The notes beneath the pieces were generated by a model. That model was given only the letters and a program-made list of their open reading frames with translations, had not been told where the DNA came from and searched no databases. Positions 17,358-25,826 of a DNA stretch of 50,502 nucleotides are shown here, piece by piece (within the stretch, counting starts at the first letter, position 1; each line of letters starts with the position of its first letter). This DNA comes from Natrinema salsiterrestre (lineage in GTDB: Archaea; Halobacteriota; Halobacteria; Halobacteriales; Natrialbaceae), in assembly GCF_029502005.1 (NCBI RefSeq), contig NZ_JAMQOT010000017.1:1-50502 (forward strand), in the 5' to 3' direction. Both the position numbers and the translations under genes were made by a program.

Positions 17358-18236
17358 ATGCGAGTTACGGTTCTCGGAGCCGGGAGTATGGGTCACGGAA
17401 TCGCACAGGTCTCCGCGACGGCGGGTCACGACGTCGTCCTGCGGGACATCGAGGCGGAGTTCGTCGAGGACGGCCTCGAGGGGATCCGCGAGAATCTCCA
17501 GGGCGGCGTCGATCGGGGCAAAATCAGCGAGTCGGAGATGGAGGAGACCCTCGAGCGCATCGAGGGACTGACGGATCTCGAGACGGCGGTCGAAGAGGCA
17601 GATCTCGTCGTCGAGGCGGTGCCCGAGGACATGGACCTCAAACAGGAAGTGTTCGCGGACATCGAGGACGCGGCGAGCGAGGACACGGTCATCGCGTCGA
17701 ACACCTCCTCGCTGTCGGTGACCGAGATGGCGAGCGCTCTGGAACACCCCGAGCGGGCCGTCGGACTGCACTTCTTCAATCCGCCCCACATCATGGACCT
17801 CGTCGAGATCGTCATCGCCGAGCAGACCGACGACCGCACGGAGCAGTTTGCGGTCGACTACGTGCAGGGTCTCGAGAAAGAGGACGTCGTCGTCCGCGAC
17901 ACGGCCGGCTTCGCCACCTCGCGGCTCGGCCTCGCGCTGGGGCTCGAGGCGATCCGAATGGTCGAGCAGGGCGTCGCCAGCCCGGCCGACATCGACGAGG
18001 GGATGGAGATCGGCTACGGGCATCCGATGGGGCCGCTCGAGCTGACCGATCACGTCGGGCTGGACGTGCGCCTGCACATCGCCGAGCACCTCCGCGAGGA
18101 GCTGGGCGAGCGGTTCAAGCCGCCCCAGTCCCTGCGCCGGAAGGTCCGCGCCGGCAACCTCGGCAAGAAGACCGGCGAGGGCTACTACGTCTGGGAGGAC
18201 GGCGAGCGCGTCGGCATGAGCGGCGAGTGGGACTAA
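17358..18236 (+). CDS. 3-hydroxyacyl-CoA dehydrogenase (PaaH/Hbd-like)
   Basis: 292 residues: N-terminal NAD-binding fold with GAGSMGHGIA at the start, EAVPEDMDLKQEVF, the N/S segment ASNTSSLSV, catalytic His in VGLHFFNPP, and the C-terminal helical domain ending GEGYYVWEDG. It oxidises (S)-3-hydroxyacyl-CoA to 3-oxoacyl-CoA. In the Paa route it would act as PaaH on 3-hydroxyadipyl-CoA; Hbd-like alternatives are possible. The start at the first Met of the Rossmann motif is chosen; longer in-frame starts would add an unrelated leader. Confidence 0.9.
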   Translation: MRVTVLGAGSMGHGIAQVSATAGHDVVLRDIEAEFVEDGLEGIRENLQGGVDRGKISESEMEETLERIEGLTDLETAVEEADLVVEAVPEDMDLKQEVFADIEDAASEDTVIASNTSSLSVTEMASALEHPERAVGLHFFNPPHIMDLVEIVIAEQTDDRTEQFAVDYVQGLEKEDVVVRDTAGFATSRLGLALGLEAIRMVEQGVASPADIDEGMEIGYGHPMGPLELTDHVGLDVRLHIAEHLREELGERFKPPQSLRRKVRAGNLGKKTGEGYYVWEDGERVGMSGEWD

Positions 18237-18456
18237 CCGCGAGGGATGGTGCGAACGGCGTCAAATGGGAGAAGTAAGCGGTAGCTGCGGAAAACGTAGC
18301 TGACCGACCGCTCGAGACCGACGGCTTCCGGATAACAGACTGTTTGTTGTCGATCATTTCTTGCATCCCACTGCTTTCTCGAGCCGAATTTCGATCGCGA
18401 GAGCGCGGAACATGTTCGCGCCGAAGGTTATGAGTCTGTCGAGAGAATCCATCGCT

Positions 18457-19062
18457 ATGGGCACGAAAACCGATATGACGGGGACTTCCTGTAACATTTG
18501 GGACAACTCGGAGTGTCAGGGCACGCCTTATTGTCCGCCGCGCTGTCCGCGCTTTGAGGGGAAAGACGGCACGCCGCTGCTGGTCCGGCCATACGAGTCC
18601 GACGATCGTGATGCGCTCGTCTCGATGTACGCCGACCTCGACCTGTACAGCCGAGCGATGGGACTCCCACCGGCGACGGTACCGAAAATCGACGATTGGC
18701 TCGGTCGATTACTTTCGAACGGGTGGAGTCTAGTCGCGCTGGACGGATCTCGTGTAATCGGACACGTGGCGGTCGTTCCTGCCGACTCGAGCGCCCCCGA
18801 ATTTCTGATATTCGTTCATCAGGACTACCAGAACAACGCTCTCGGGACCGAGCTGATCAAGCAACTCGTCGCCTACGCCGGCGATAAGGACCATAGCGGA
18901 CTTACGCTGGAGGTATCGAAAGGCAACAAGCGCGCCATCACTGTGTACGAAAACATCGGCTTCGACGTGACAGAGCGGAAGTTATCCGAACTCGAGATGG
19001 AACTCGACCTCGAAACGTCGTTCGTCAAGCGCCTCCAGCGACCGCCCGCGGACCGTCACTGA
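18457..19062 (+). CDS. GNAT N-acetyltransferase with N-terminal Cys cluster
   Basis: 201 residues. The first about 35 contain six Cys-like positions (CNIWDNSEC, then YCPPRCPRF) that may bind a metal. From about residue 35 on is a GNAT domain with the acetyl-CoA loop HQDYQNNALGTELIKQL and the C-terminal NKRAITVYENIGF motif. Substrate unknown. In other prokaryotes related Pat-type enzymes acetylate acyl-CoA synthetases; whether this one controls the aryl-CoA ligase is only a guess. ATG at 18457 chosen because the cluster follows it directly. Confidence 0.75.
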   Translation: MGTKTDMTGTSCNIWDNSECQGTPYCPPRCPRFEGKDGTPLLVRPYESDDRDALVSMYADLDLYSRAMGLPPATVPKIDDWLGRLLSNGWSLVALDGSRVIGHVAVVPADSSAPEFLIFVHQDYQNNALGTELIKQLVAYAGDKDHSGLTLEVSKGNKRAITVYENIGFDVTERKLSELEMELDLETSFVKRLQRPPADRH

Positions 19063-19067
19063 CGATA

Positions 19068-19475
19068 TTACGCACCGTCCGTTTTGGCGCCGCCGGCGAT
19101 GAGAACTGACCGATCGGTGCTCAAAAGCACGTCCTGGGTAACGCTGCCGAACAGCGCTTTCCCCGTCGGTGACCGCTTTCGGCCGGCGAGGCAGAGCACG
19201 TCTGCGTCGATTTCGTCCGCATACGCGAGGATCTCCGGTGCCGGGTCGCCGCTTCGTTCGTCCAGGTTGATATCTATCCCCGCGGCCTCGAGTCGCTCTT
19301 CGACGGAGCGCGCCGTCTGAAGTTGCGAAACCGATGCGCCGGTTGGGTTGTCCGAAAAAACGTGCAACACCGTCACGGAGACGGTTTCGGTCCTGATCGG
19401 CAGGTCCAGAATCGTTCGAATCTGCCGTTCGACGCGTGTCTCGTCGTCGTCGATGGCAAGCAGTATCTCGGTCAC
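19068..19475 (-). CDS. Universal stress protein (UspA family)
   Basis: 135 residues with the Usp alpha/beta fold: ILLAIDDDETRVERQ at the N-terminus and the nucleotide-binding region LAGRKRSPTGKALFGSVTQDVLLSTDRSVLIAGG, the family's G-x2-G-x9-G-S-type loop in slightly altered form. Usp dimers bind ATP and act in stress tolerance. It is convergent with the GNAT gene, 5 bp between stops. Confidence 0.85.
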   Translation of the reverse strand: MTEILLAIDDDETRVERQIRTILDLPIRTETVSVTVLHVFSDNPTGASVSQLQTARSVEERLEAAGIDINLDERSGDPAPEILAYADEIDADVLCLAGRKRSPTGKALFGSVTQDVLLSTDRSVLIAGGAKTDGA

Positions 19476-19893
19476 AAATCGTAGTTTGTGATCAACCGAA
19501 ATAAATATTCGTGATTATCTCTCCGTGAATCCATATCCCGAATCAGCTGTGTGAACGAGAGACCGGTCACGCCGGGACAAAGCGAACGCTATGATACCCT
19601 CTGGCTGTCACCGCTCGTACGGATCCTGGCAGGCCATCAACGCCGACTGGCAATTCGGACCACCCTCCGTTGGCGACACTGGCGGTGAAAGACTTCGACG
19701 ACTTGATAGATAGTACCCATCGGATACAGCGAAACCAAACGTGTGTCTCTCTCATACGTCAGCGGCACGTTCCCTGAGGGTTCCCCTCGAGAGTAGTTCG
19801 ACGAACTGGGGTAACTGTGAGTACTGCTGCGAGAAGACCAATCGGACCGATTAACGCCCGTCGAAGAGTCGTACGAGATCCGGTCCCTTGGCG
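19476..19893. other. Intergenic region without recognisable gene
   Basis: About 420 bp. One minus-strand frame (19567-19755) has no family features. No tRNA, hairpin of note or repeat was seen. Confidence 0.35.
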
Positions 19894-20670
19894 CTATTCT
19901 CCGGTGAACTCCGGATCGCGATCCTCGCGGAATGCACGGATCCCCTCCCGGTGATCGTCGGTTTCGAGGAGCGTGCTCTGGGCGAGCGACTCGAGGACGC
20001 CGGCGGTCTGCGTGTCAGTATCGCGGGCCGCGTTGACGACGCGTTTCGCCAGTCCGAGCGCTTGTGGCGGCTGACCGAGCAGCGACTCCGCATACTCACG
20101 AGCGGCGGTTTCTGGATCCGGTTCGACACGCTCGACGAGACCGATTTCGCGAGCGCGATCGCCGTCGATGAGCTCGCCGCTGAATATGAGATCCTTCGCC
20201 GTTCCGGGGCCGACGAGGTGGACGAAGCGAGAACAGCCCCCCAGCCCGGGAATCAATCCGATATTGTGTTCGGGGAAGCCGAGCGTCGCGTCGGGGCTCG
20301 CGATCCGAACGTCACAGGCTAACGCGAGTTCCAGACCACCGCCGACACAGGTCCCGTCGATGGCGGCGAGGACCGGCTTCTCCATCGTCTCGAGCGCGTC
20401 GAACGCTCCGCCCAGTATTCGCGAGTTCGATCGGAATTCGTCGGTCGTCCACTCCTGGGCTTCCTCGAAGAGACCGACGTCTGCACCGACCGAAAACACG
20501 TCGGACGAACCGGTGAAGAGTCCGACGCGGACTCGGTCTTCGCGAAGGATTTCGACTGCGTCGGCGAGCTCGTGGCGCATCTGCTGATCGATCGCGTTTA
20601 CCGGCTCGTTCGCGAGGCGAACGGTTGCGATACCGTCGTCGACGGAAATTTCGAGCGTTTCGAACGTCAT
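19894..20670 (-). CDS. Enoyl-CoA hydratase (PaaF-like) with both catalytic Glu
   Basis: 258 residues of the crotonase family. The CoA/oxyanion segments are present (VFSVGADVGLF and DGTCVGGGLELALACD), and both hydratase glutamates are in place: E114 (GGGLELAL) and E134 (FPEHNIGLIPG). It should therefore add water to 2-enoyl-CoAs, as PaaF does with 2,3-dehydroadipyl-CoA. The ATG at 20670 (MTFETLEISV) starts exactly at the first beta strand; a longer reading to 20796 adds a low-complexity leader. A second intact hydratase lies at 35291. Confidence 0.88.
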   Translation of the reverse strand: MTFETLEISVDDGIATVRLANEPVNAIDQQMRHELADAVEILREDRVRVGLFTGSSDVFSVGADVGLFEEAQEWTTDEFRSNSRILGGAFDALETMEKPVLAAIDGTCVGGGLELALACDVRIASPDATLGFPEHNIGLIPGLGGCSRFVHLVGPGTAKDLIFSGELIDGDRAREIGLVERVEPDPETAAREYAESLLGQPPQALGLAKRVVNAARDTDTQTAGVLESLAQSTLLETDDHREGIRAFREDRDPEFTGE

Positions 20671-21287
20671 ATGCGTACGACTACCGTGGAGGGTCTTGAT
20701 ACTATGGGCTTTCCATCGTCTCGCACGGTCGTGGCTGAACCGTAGCGAGCCGCTGCGATCGATAGAAGCGGAACGAATTAATGGATTTAATAACACTTAT
20801 TTAGTCGAAGACCGACGTTGCAATTGGCAGGAAATCAGAATCTCCCACCCTCGAGAGTAGACCCAGATCACCAGATGTCCTGCCAGTGACAAGATAGCTG
20901 GAGCCGATCCGCCCAGAACGCAGCGACGAGGGAACACTGGGTATCGGCCTTCTCCATTTTCGGTCAGGGCGATGTGGTTCCGTGTCATTATACCGCTACA
21001 CGAAGAGGCCGGAATGTCTGCCGATAATGGACGTGATCCGGGATCGGATTCGCGATAGATCCGCTGTCCACGGGAAATAGACATTCCGTTTAGAAATGTT
21101 TATAACAGCGAGAAACGACGATACGCGTGCAGGGGTACCAAATACGGTCTCTGCCTTTGACTGTCACGAGGTCACCCTGCTGGCATACATAGCCGGATGA
21201 CAGCCTCATCCGGTTTCGTAGCGACGCTACCTCCTGCCTGGTCGCAATCTTTCATACTGACTCCAACAGGCCCGGATGGCACAATCG
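20671..21287. other. Intergenic region with promoter and hairpin
   Basis: Some 600 bp without a believable gene. TTAATGGATTTAATAAC near 20777-20793 could drive the hydratase gene. A perfect 8-bp stem, CCGGATGA-CAGCC-TCATCCGG (21193-21213), lies about 75 bp past the 3' end of the isomerase gene and may be its terminator. Confidence 0.4.
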
Positions 21288-22097
21288 CTACTCCCACTCC
21301 GGTTCGCGTTTCTCGAAAAAGGCCGAGAGGCCCTCGTCGAAGGTATCGGAGTCGCTCATTCGCTTGATCGCCGATCGCTCCTCCTCGAGATGTCGGTCGA
21401 GTCGTTCGTCGAAGACCGTATCGACGAGCTTCTTCGTCTGTGCGTACGTTTCGGTCGGCCCGTTCGCGTACCGTATCGCGTCTTCGGTCACCGTCTCGAC
21501 AAATTCCGATTCGGGCACATCGTATCGGTCATTCGCGATTCCGAGCTCGATCGCGTCTGCCGCAGAGATCGGTTCGGGGTCGAACAGAAGCTCTCTGGCT
21601 CGGTACGGGCCGACCGTTTTCACGAGGAAGAACGGCGTCGCGTTGTCCGGTGTAAGTCCGATCCGTGCGTAAGCCGTGTCGAATACCGCCTCTGCGTGCA
21701 TACTGATCAGATCCGATGCAAGCGCGAACCCGAGTCCACCCCCCGCAGCGACGCCATTGACGGCCGAAATGACTGGTGCGGGGAACTCCCTGAGGGACCG
21801 GATGAATCGATTCGACGCGGCCGCGATGGTATCGATTTTCGCGGAGCGCATCTCCTGTGGCATCTGCCTGACCGACTCGAGGTCTGCGCCAGCGGAGAAC
21901 ACCGGATCACCGTATAGGACGAGACAGTCGACCTCGCCGATGAGCGATTCGACTGCCGTCGCCATGGCCTCGACCATCGACGGTCGGAACACGTTCATCG
22001 ACGCCTCTCCCTGCTCCATGACGAGTCGGGTAACGGACTCGTCTTCCAGATGCTCGAGGCGTACCGAATCGTGGAGCCGTTCGGTGTCGACGTTCAC
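21288..22097 (-). CDS. Crotonase-family isomerase (PaaG-like)
   Basis: 269 residues of the enoyl-CoA hydratase/isomerase fold. Both hydratase glutamates are missing (G123 and Y143 at these positions), while D151 in RIGLTPDNATPF sits where PaaG-type isomerases keep an Asp. In the Paa pathway PaaG turns the ring epoxide of phenylacetyl-CoA into the oxepin and moves double bonds later on. The start is GTG at 22097: GGAGGAGGTG lies 7 bases upstream, a nearly perfect match to the anti-Shine-Dalgarno, which decides the start. A second PaaG-like gene lies at 41370. Confidence 0.85.
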   Translation of the reverse strand: MNVDTERLHDSVRLEHLEDESVTRLVMEQGEASMNVFRPSMVEAMATAVESLIGEVDCLVLYGDPVFSAGADLESVRQMPQEMRSAKIDTIAAASNRFIRSLREFPAPVISAVNGVAAGGGLGFALASDLISMHAEAVFDTAYARIGLTPDNATPFFLVKTVGPYRARELLFDPEPISAADAIELGIANDRYDVPESEFVETVTEDAIRYANGPTETYAQTKKLVDTVFDERLDRHLEEERSAIKRMSDSDTFDEGLSAFFEKREPEWE

Positions 22098-22104
22098 TCC
22101 GACT

Positions 22105-22114
22105 CACCTCCTCC
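22105..22114 (-). promoter_or_regulatory. Strong Shine-Dalgarno deciding a GTG start
   Basis: On the minus strand GGAGGAGGTG ends 7 bases before the GTG at 22097-22095. Most genes in this window are leaderless or poorly marked, so such a strong site is unusual here and implies a transcript with a 5' leader. Confidence 0.6.
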
Positions 22115-22239
22115 GGTTCGGCCAAATATTCTCCCCGAGATAACCGTGGACGGCAGCGTGCTTGACTGCCGAAGCCGTCTCGAAACGGTCATTGTGTCCC
22201 TCTCTTCTGCTATCGCAGTCGGTGAGACGAATGATCTGT

Positions 22240-22971
22240 TCATTTTACACCGAGGTATCCTTCCATCATTTCGCGGTCAGCGAGCAACTGGTCCGCGGTC
22301 GATTCGTGGACGATCTCCCCGGTCTCGAGAACGTACGCGCGATCCGCTAGCTCGAGTGCCATCTCGGCGTTCTGCTCGACGAGGAGAACAGTGACGTCGC
22401 GTTCGTTCAACTCCCGAATGATGTCGGCGACGTCGTCGACGATCTGCGGGGCGAGCCCTTCGCTCGGTTCGTCGAGCAAGAGCAGATCCGTTTCGGGCCC
22501 CAATAGCGCGCGGGCGATCGCCAGCATCTGCTGTTCACCGCCGCTCATCGTCCCCGCCTTCTGATCTCGTCGCTCGTCGAGGCGCGGGAACTGCGCGTAT
22601 ATCTCGTCGAATCGCTCCGTCTGGTCGTCCTCGCCGCTGTGGGCCGCTAACCGCAGGTTCTCTTCGACGGTCAGGCTCCCGAACACGCGCCGCTCTTCCG
22701 GGATCCACGAGATGCCCCGCTTCCGGATCTCGTGTGGCTCTAACCGATGGAGCTCGTCGCCGTCTTTCCGGATCGTTCCGTTCGTGACCGGTGTCAGTCC
22801 CATGATGCTCCGGAGGGTCGTCGTTTTCCCGGCACCGTTTCGCCCGACGAGCGCCACGATATCACCGCGACCGACGGTGAGCGAGAGATCGAACAGGACG
22901 TGACTCTCCCCGTAATGGGTGTCGATCGAATCGACTGTGAGCAGCGGATCGGTTGCGCGTCGGTCAGTCAT
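22240..22971 (-). CDS. livF: ABC transporter ATPase, LivF type
   Basis: 243 residues: Walker A GRNGAGKTT, signature MSGGEQQML, Walker B LLLLDEPSEGL, and the LivF-typical ending with REMMEGYLGV. It is the last gene of a five-gene branched-chain/aromatic acid import operon (HAAT family) and overlaps the LivG gene by 8 bp. The start MTDRRATD at 22971 follows from the overlap. It powers uptake together with LivG. Given the surrounding aromatic pathway genes, an aromatic or alicyclic acid is as likely a substrate as branched-chain amino acids. Confidence 0.92.
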   Translation of the reverse strand: MTDRRATDPLLTVDSIDTHYGESHVLFDLSLTVGRGDIVALVGRNGAGKTTTLRSIMGLTPVTNGTIRKDGDELHRLEPHEIRKRGISWIPEERRVFGSLTVEENLRLAAHSGEDDQTERFDEIYAQFPRLDERRDQKAGTMSGGEQQMLAIARALLGPETDLLLLDEPSEGLAPQIVDDVADIIRELNERDVTVLLVEQNAEMALELADRAYVLETGEIVHESTADQLLADREMMEGYLGVK

Positions 22972-23785
22972 AGCCACCACCTCGCAGGTACGCCTGTTGG
23001 ACGCGTTCATCCGTCCGAATCTCCGCGGGACCTCCGACTGAGAGGAGCGTCCCTTCGTTCAGGACCGCGATCCGATCGGAGATGTCCATGACGATGTCCA
23101 TGTCGTGTTCGATGAGAACGAGCGTAACGTCTGCTGCGATATCTTCGATCAGTCCGACCGTTTCTCTCGTCTCTTCGGGACTCATACCCGCCGTTGGCTC
23201 GTCCATCAACAGCAAGTCCGGATCCGAAGCGAGTGCAATCGCGATCTCGAGGTGGCGCCGTTGGCCGTACGAGAGGTTAGCGGCGGGCGTCTGCGCGACG
23301 TCGGCCAGCTGGACCCGCTCGAGGACGCGCTCGGCGTCGGCGATCGGTTCCTCGAGCGAATCGTGGTGCCTGAGGAAGTCCGTCGGTTTGAATCCGGTGT
23401 ACCGGGCCTGAGACGCAAGCCGGACGTTTTCGATCGTCGTCAGTTCATCGAAGAAATTCGTTATCTGGAACGACCGAACGATTCCGTCTCGCACGATTTC
23501 GTGCGGCGGTTTTCCGTCGATTCGTTCACCCCGGAAACGGATCTGTCCGTCAGTCGGGTCGTACTTTCCGGTGAGGAGGTTGAACAACGTCGTCTTTCCG
23601 GCACCGTTCGGGCCGATGATCGAGGTGATCCCATCGGCGTGGATCTCGAGCGAGACGTCGTCGATCGCAGTCAGCGGCCCGAACTGCTTCGTGAGTGCGT
23701 CGGTCCGAAGCGCCACGTCGTCTGTCGATCGCTCCCCGGTCGCGTTTCGATCGGCGAGCTCGTCCGCGTTGCCTCGTATCGTCAT
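22964..23785 (-). CDS. livG: ABC transporter ATPase, LivG type
   Basis: 273 residues: Walker A GPNGAGKTTLF, Q-loop RSFQITNFFDELTTIENV, signature LSYGQRRHLEIA, Walker B LLLMDEPTAGM, H-loop LIEHDMDIVM, and the LivG C-terminal tail. It overlaps livM by 4 bp. The about 25 residues before the first strand are a variable acidic extension. Confidence 0.92.
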   Translation of the reverse strand: MTIRGNADELADRNATGERSTDDVALRTDALTKQFGPLTAIDDVSLEIHADGITSIIGPNGAGKTTLFNLLTGKYDPTDGQIRFRGERIDGKPPHEIVRDGIVRSFQITNFFDELTTIENVRLASQARYTGFKPTDFLRHHDSLEEPIADAERVLERVQLADVAQTPAANLSYGQRRHLEIAIALASDPDLLLMDEPTAGMSPEETRETVGLIEDIAADVTLVLIEHDMDIVMDISDRIAVLNEGTLLSVGGPAEIRTDERVQQAYLRGGGYD

Positions 23786-24867
23786 CCTCTCACCTCTTGA
23801 AGGTAATTCCTGAGGGCTCGTTTCGCGTTGTCGAGCGCGGCACGGGGATCGTTACGCACGGCGATGATCATTCCGGCGAGTCCGCGCGGTGCGAAGATGA
23901 CCACCGCGACGAATATGCTTCCGAGAATGATCTCCCAGCTCTCGACGCCGCCGAGTCGATCCTCGAGGAAGACGATGAGCCCGGCTCCGAGCATGGGTCC
24001 CCAGAGCGTTCCCATACCCCCGAGAAGCACCATGACGACGAGTTCACCGCTGACCGTCCAGTGGAGCAGTCCGGGTTCGGCGACGCTCTGAAACGGGACG
24101 TACAGCCCGCCGGCGAGGCCGGCGAATCCACCGCTGATCGAGAAGGCGATGATCTTGTACCGTCGGACGTTGTATCCGAGGAACTCGATGCGCTCCTCGT
24201 TCTCACGGATACCCTGGAGAACGCGCCCGAACGGCGAGTTGGCGAGCCGAACGAGGCCGGCGAGCGAGAGGGCCACGATGCCGAGGGTCAGGTAGTAATA
24301 ATTCAGCCGGTTGCGGAAATCGATTCCGAAGAGTTCGTACAACTGAATTCCGATGAGACCGTTATCGCCGCCAGTGATCATCGCCGTATCGAGGATCATC
24401 GCCGGAAGGTCCGTGAACGTCGCTACGTATATCATCTGTGCGAACGCCAGCGTCAACATTGCGAAGTATATCCCGCGCGCTCTCACACTGAGCCATCCGA
24501 TGAGCGCCGCGGTGAGTACGCCGACTAGCATCGCCGTCGGCAACACGACGAGCGCGCTCGCCGTCACCTCCCTAATCAATAACGCCGCGGCGTAGCCGCC
24601 GGCCCCGAACATCGCCGCGTGGCCGAACGAGAGCAGCCCCGCGTATCCGAAGATGAAGTCGAGGCTTAGTGCCAGGAGGGCGAACACCAGCATCTGAACC
24701 AGTAGGTACACCCAGAAGGGTTGGATCGAGTAGGCGATCGGCCCGGCCACGGCGAGGGTCCCGATTCCAAGTGCCACCGCGAGGCGTCCTCGTTTGGAGA
24801 GAATCTGATTTCCTGTCTGTGAAGTCGTGCGCTGACCGATAACGTCGAGTATTGTTTTTGCTTTCAT
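23782..24867 (-). CDS. livM: ABC transporter permease, LivM type
   Basis: 361 residues with about eight to ten membrane helices and the LivM hallmark segments FIFGYAGLLSFGHAAMFGAGGYAAALL and FGRVLQGIRENEERIEFLGYN (EAA-like loop contacting the ATPases). The cytoplasmic ends are charged, including a C-terminal basic/acidic tail. Its ATG follows directly on the livH stop codon. It forms the inner-membrane channel with LivH. Confidence 0.93.
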   Translation of the reverse strand: MKAKTILDVIGQRTTSQTGNQILSKRGRLAVALGIGTLAVAGPIAYSIQPFWVYLLVQMLVFALLALSLDFIFGYAGLLSFGHAAMFGAGGYAAALLIREVTASALVVLPTAMLVGVLTAALIGWLSVRARGIYFAMLTLAFAQMIYVATFTDLPAMILDTAMITGGDNGLIGIQLYELFGIDFRNRLNYYYLTLGIVALSLAGLVRLANSPFGRVLQGIRENEERIEFLGYNVRRYKIIAFSISGGFAGLAGGLYVPFQSVAEPGLLHWTVSGELVVMVLLGGMGTLWGPMLGAGLIVFLEDRLGGVESWEIILGSIFVAVVIFAPRGLAGMIIAVRNDPRAALDNAKRALRNYLQEVRG

Positions 24868-25737
24868 TTAGGTCGCCTCCGTTGCACCGAAGAGTCCGTT
24901 CGGTCTGACCATCAGTACGCCTGCCATCAGCACGAAGAGGAATATCTCCGTCAGCGTCGACGCGACCAGTGCGCCGAACGAACTGACCAGCCCGATCAAC
25001 AGTGCCGTGTAGATCGCGCCGCGGAAACTTCCCAGACCGCCGATGACGACGATCACGAACGCCTCGATGATGATACCGAACCCCATTCCCGGATTGACCG
25101 AGCGGGAGACACCGAGGAGTACACCCGCGAACCCGGCGAGGACGGCGCCGAACACGAAGACCCCGGTGAACACCTTCGAAACGTCGATCCCGAGCGCATC
25201 GACCATCTCCGAGTCGTGGGCACTGGCCCGCATGAGGATACCGAGATCGCTCCGCTCGACTGCGAGCCAGATGACGCCGATTAGAAGCGTACTGACGACG
25301 AGGACGAACAACCGGTACATCGGGTAATCGAACGAACCGATAGTCAGTGTTCCCGCCAACGATGCCGGTTCCGCGATCTGTTTGGTCTGGCCGCCCCAGA
25401 GCTCTACCACGGCACCCTGGATCATAATCGCGAACCCGAAGGTGAGCAGGATGTGATAGAGCGGATTTCGGTCGTAGAGCGGCCGCAGCGACAGGACTTC
25501 GATCGCGACGCCGACGACACCGACGAACAACGGGGCGAGCAGGAGGGCGAGCCAAAAGCTTCCCAATGTGCTCGCGACCACCCATCCGAAATACGCTCCG
25601 AGCATGTATAACGCGCCGTGTGCGAAGTTGATCACGTCCAGCATCCCGAAGATGAGCGTCAATCCGGTCGCGATCAGGGCGAGCGTCATACCGTACTGGA
25701 TCCCCAGCAACGCCGTCCGGACGATCGTCTCAACCAT
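24868..25737 (-). CDS. livH: ABC transporter permease, LivH type
   Basis: 289 residues with about eight membrane helices and LivH hallmarks: LIFGMLDVINFAHGALYMLG near the start, the loop RASAHDSEMVDALGIDVSKV, and IEAFVIVVIGGLGSFRGA near the end. The start MVETIVRT at 25737 places the first helix correctly; an earlier in-frame ATG would add a charged stretch. It lies 89 bp downstream of the binding-protein gene. Confidence 0.93.
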   Translation of the reverse strand: MVETIVRTALLGIQYGMTLALIATGLTLIFGMLDVINFAHGALYMLGAYFGWVVASTLGSFWLALLLAPLFVGVVGVAIEVLSLRPLYDRNPLYHILLTFGFAIMIQGAVVELWGGQTKQIAEPASLAGTLTIGSFDYPMYRLFVLVVSTLLIGVIWLAVERSDLGILMRASAHDSEMVDALGIDVSKVFTGVFVFGAVLAGFAGVLLGVSRSVNPGMGFGIIIEAFVIVVIGGLGSFRGAIYTALLIGLVSSFGALVASTLTEIFLFVLMAGVLMVRPNGLFGATEAT

Positions 25738-25826
25738 GGTATTTTCGTTTCGCTTTCGGTGAGTTCTCGGTTCCACGTTCCAGCCGGACTGGATCGCGAA
25801 CCCTCTGGTAGTTTCGAGGGATCATA

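Noticed and set aside
19567-19755. Possible transposase fragment on the minus strand
   Set aside because: I could not match it to any IS family with confidence; no inverted repeats flank it.
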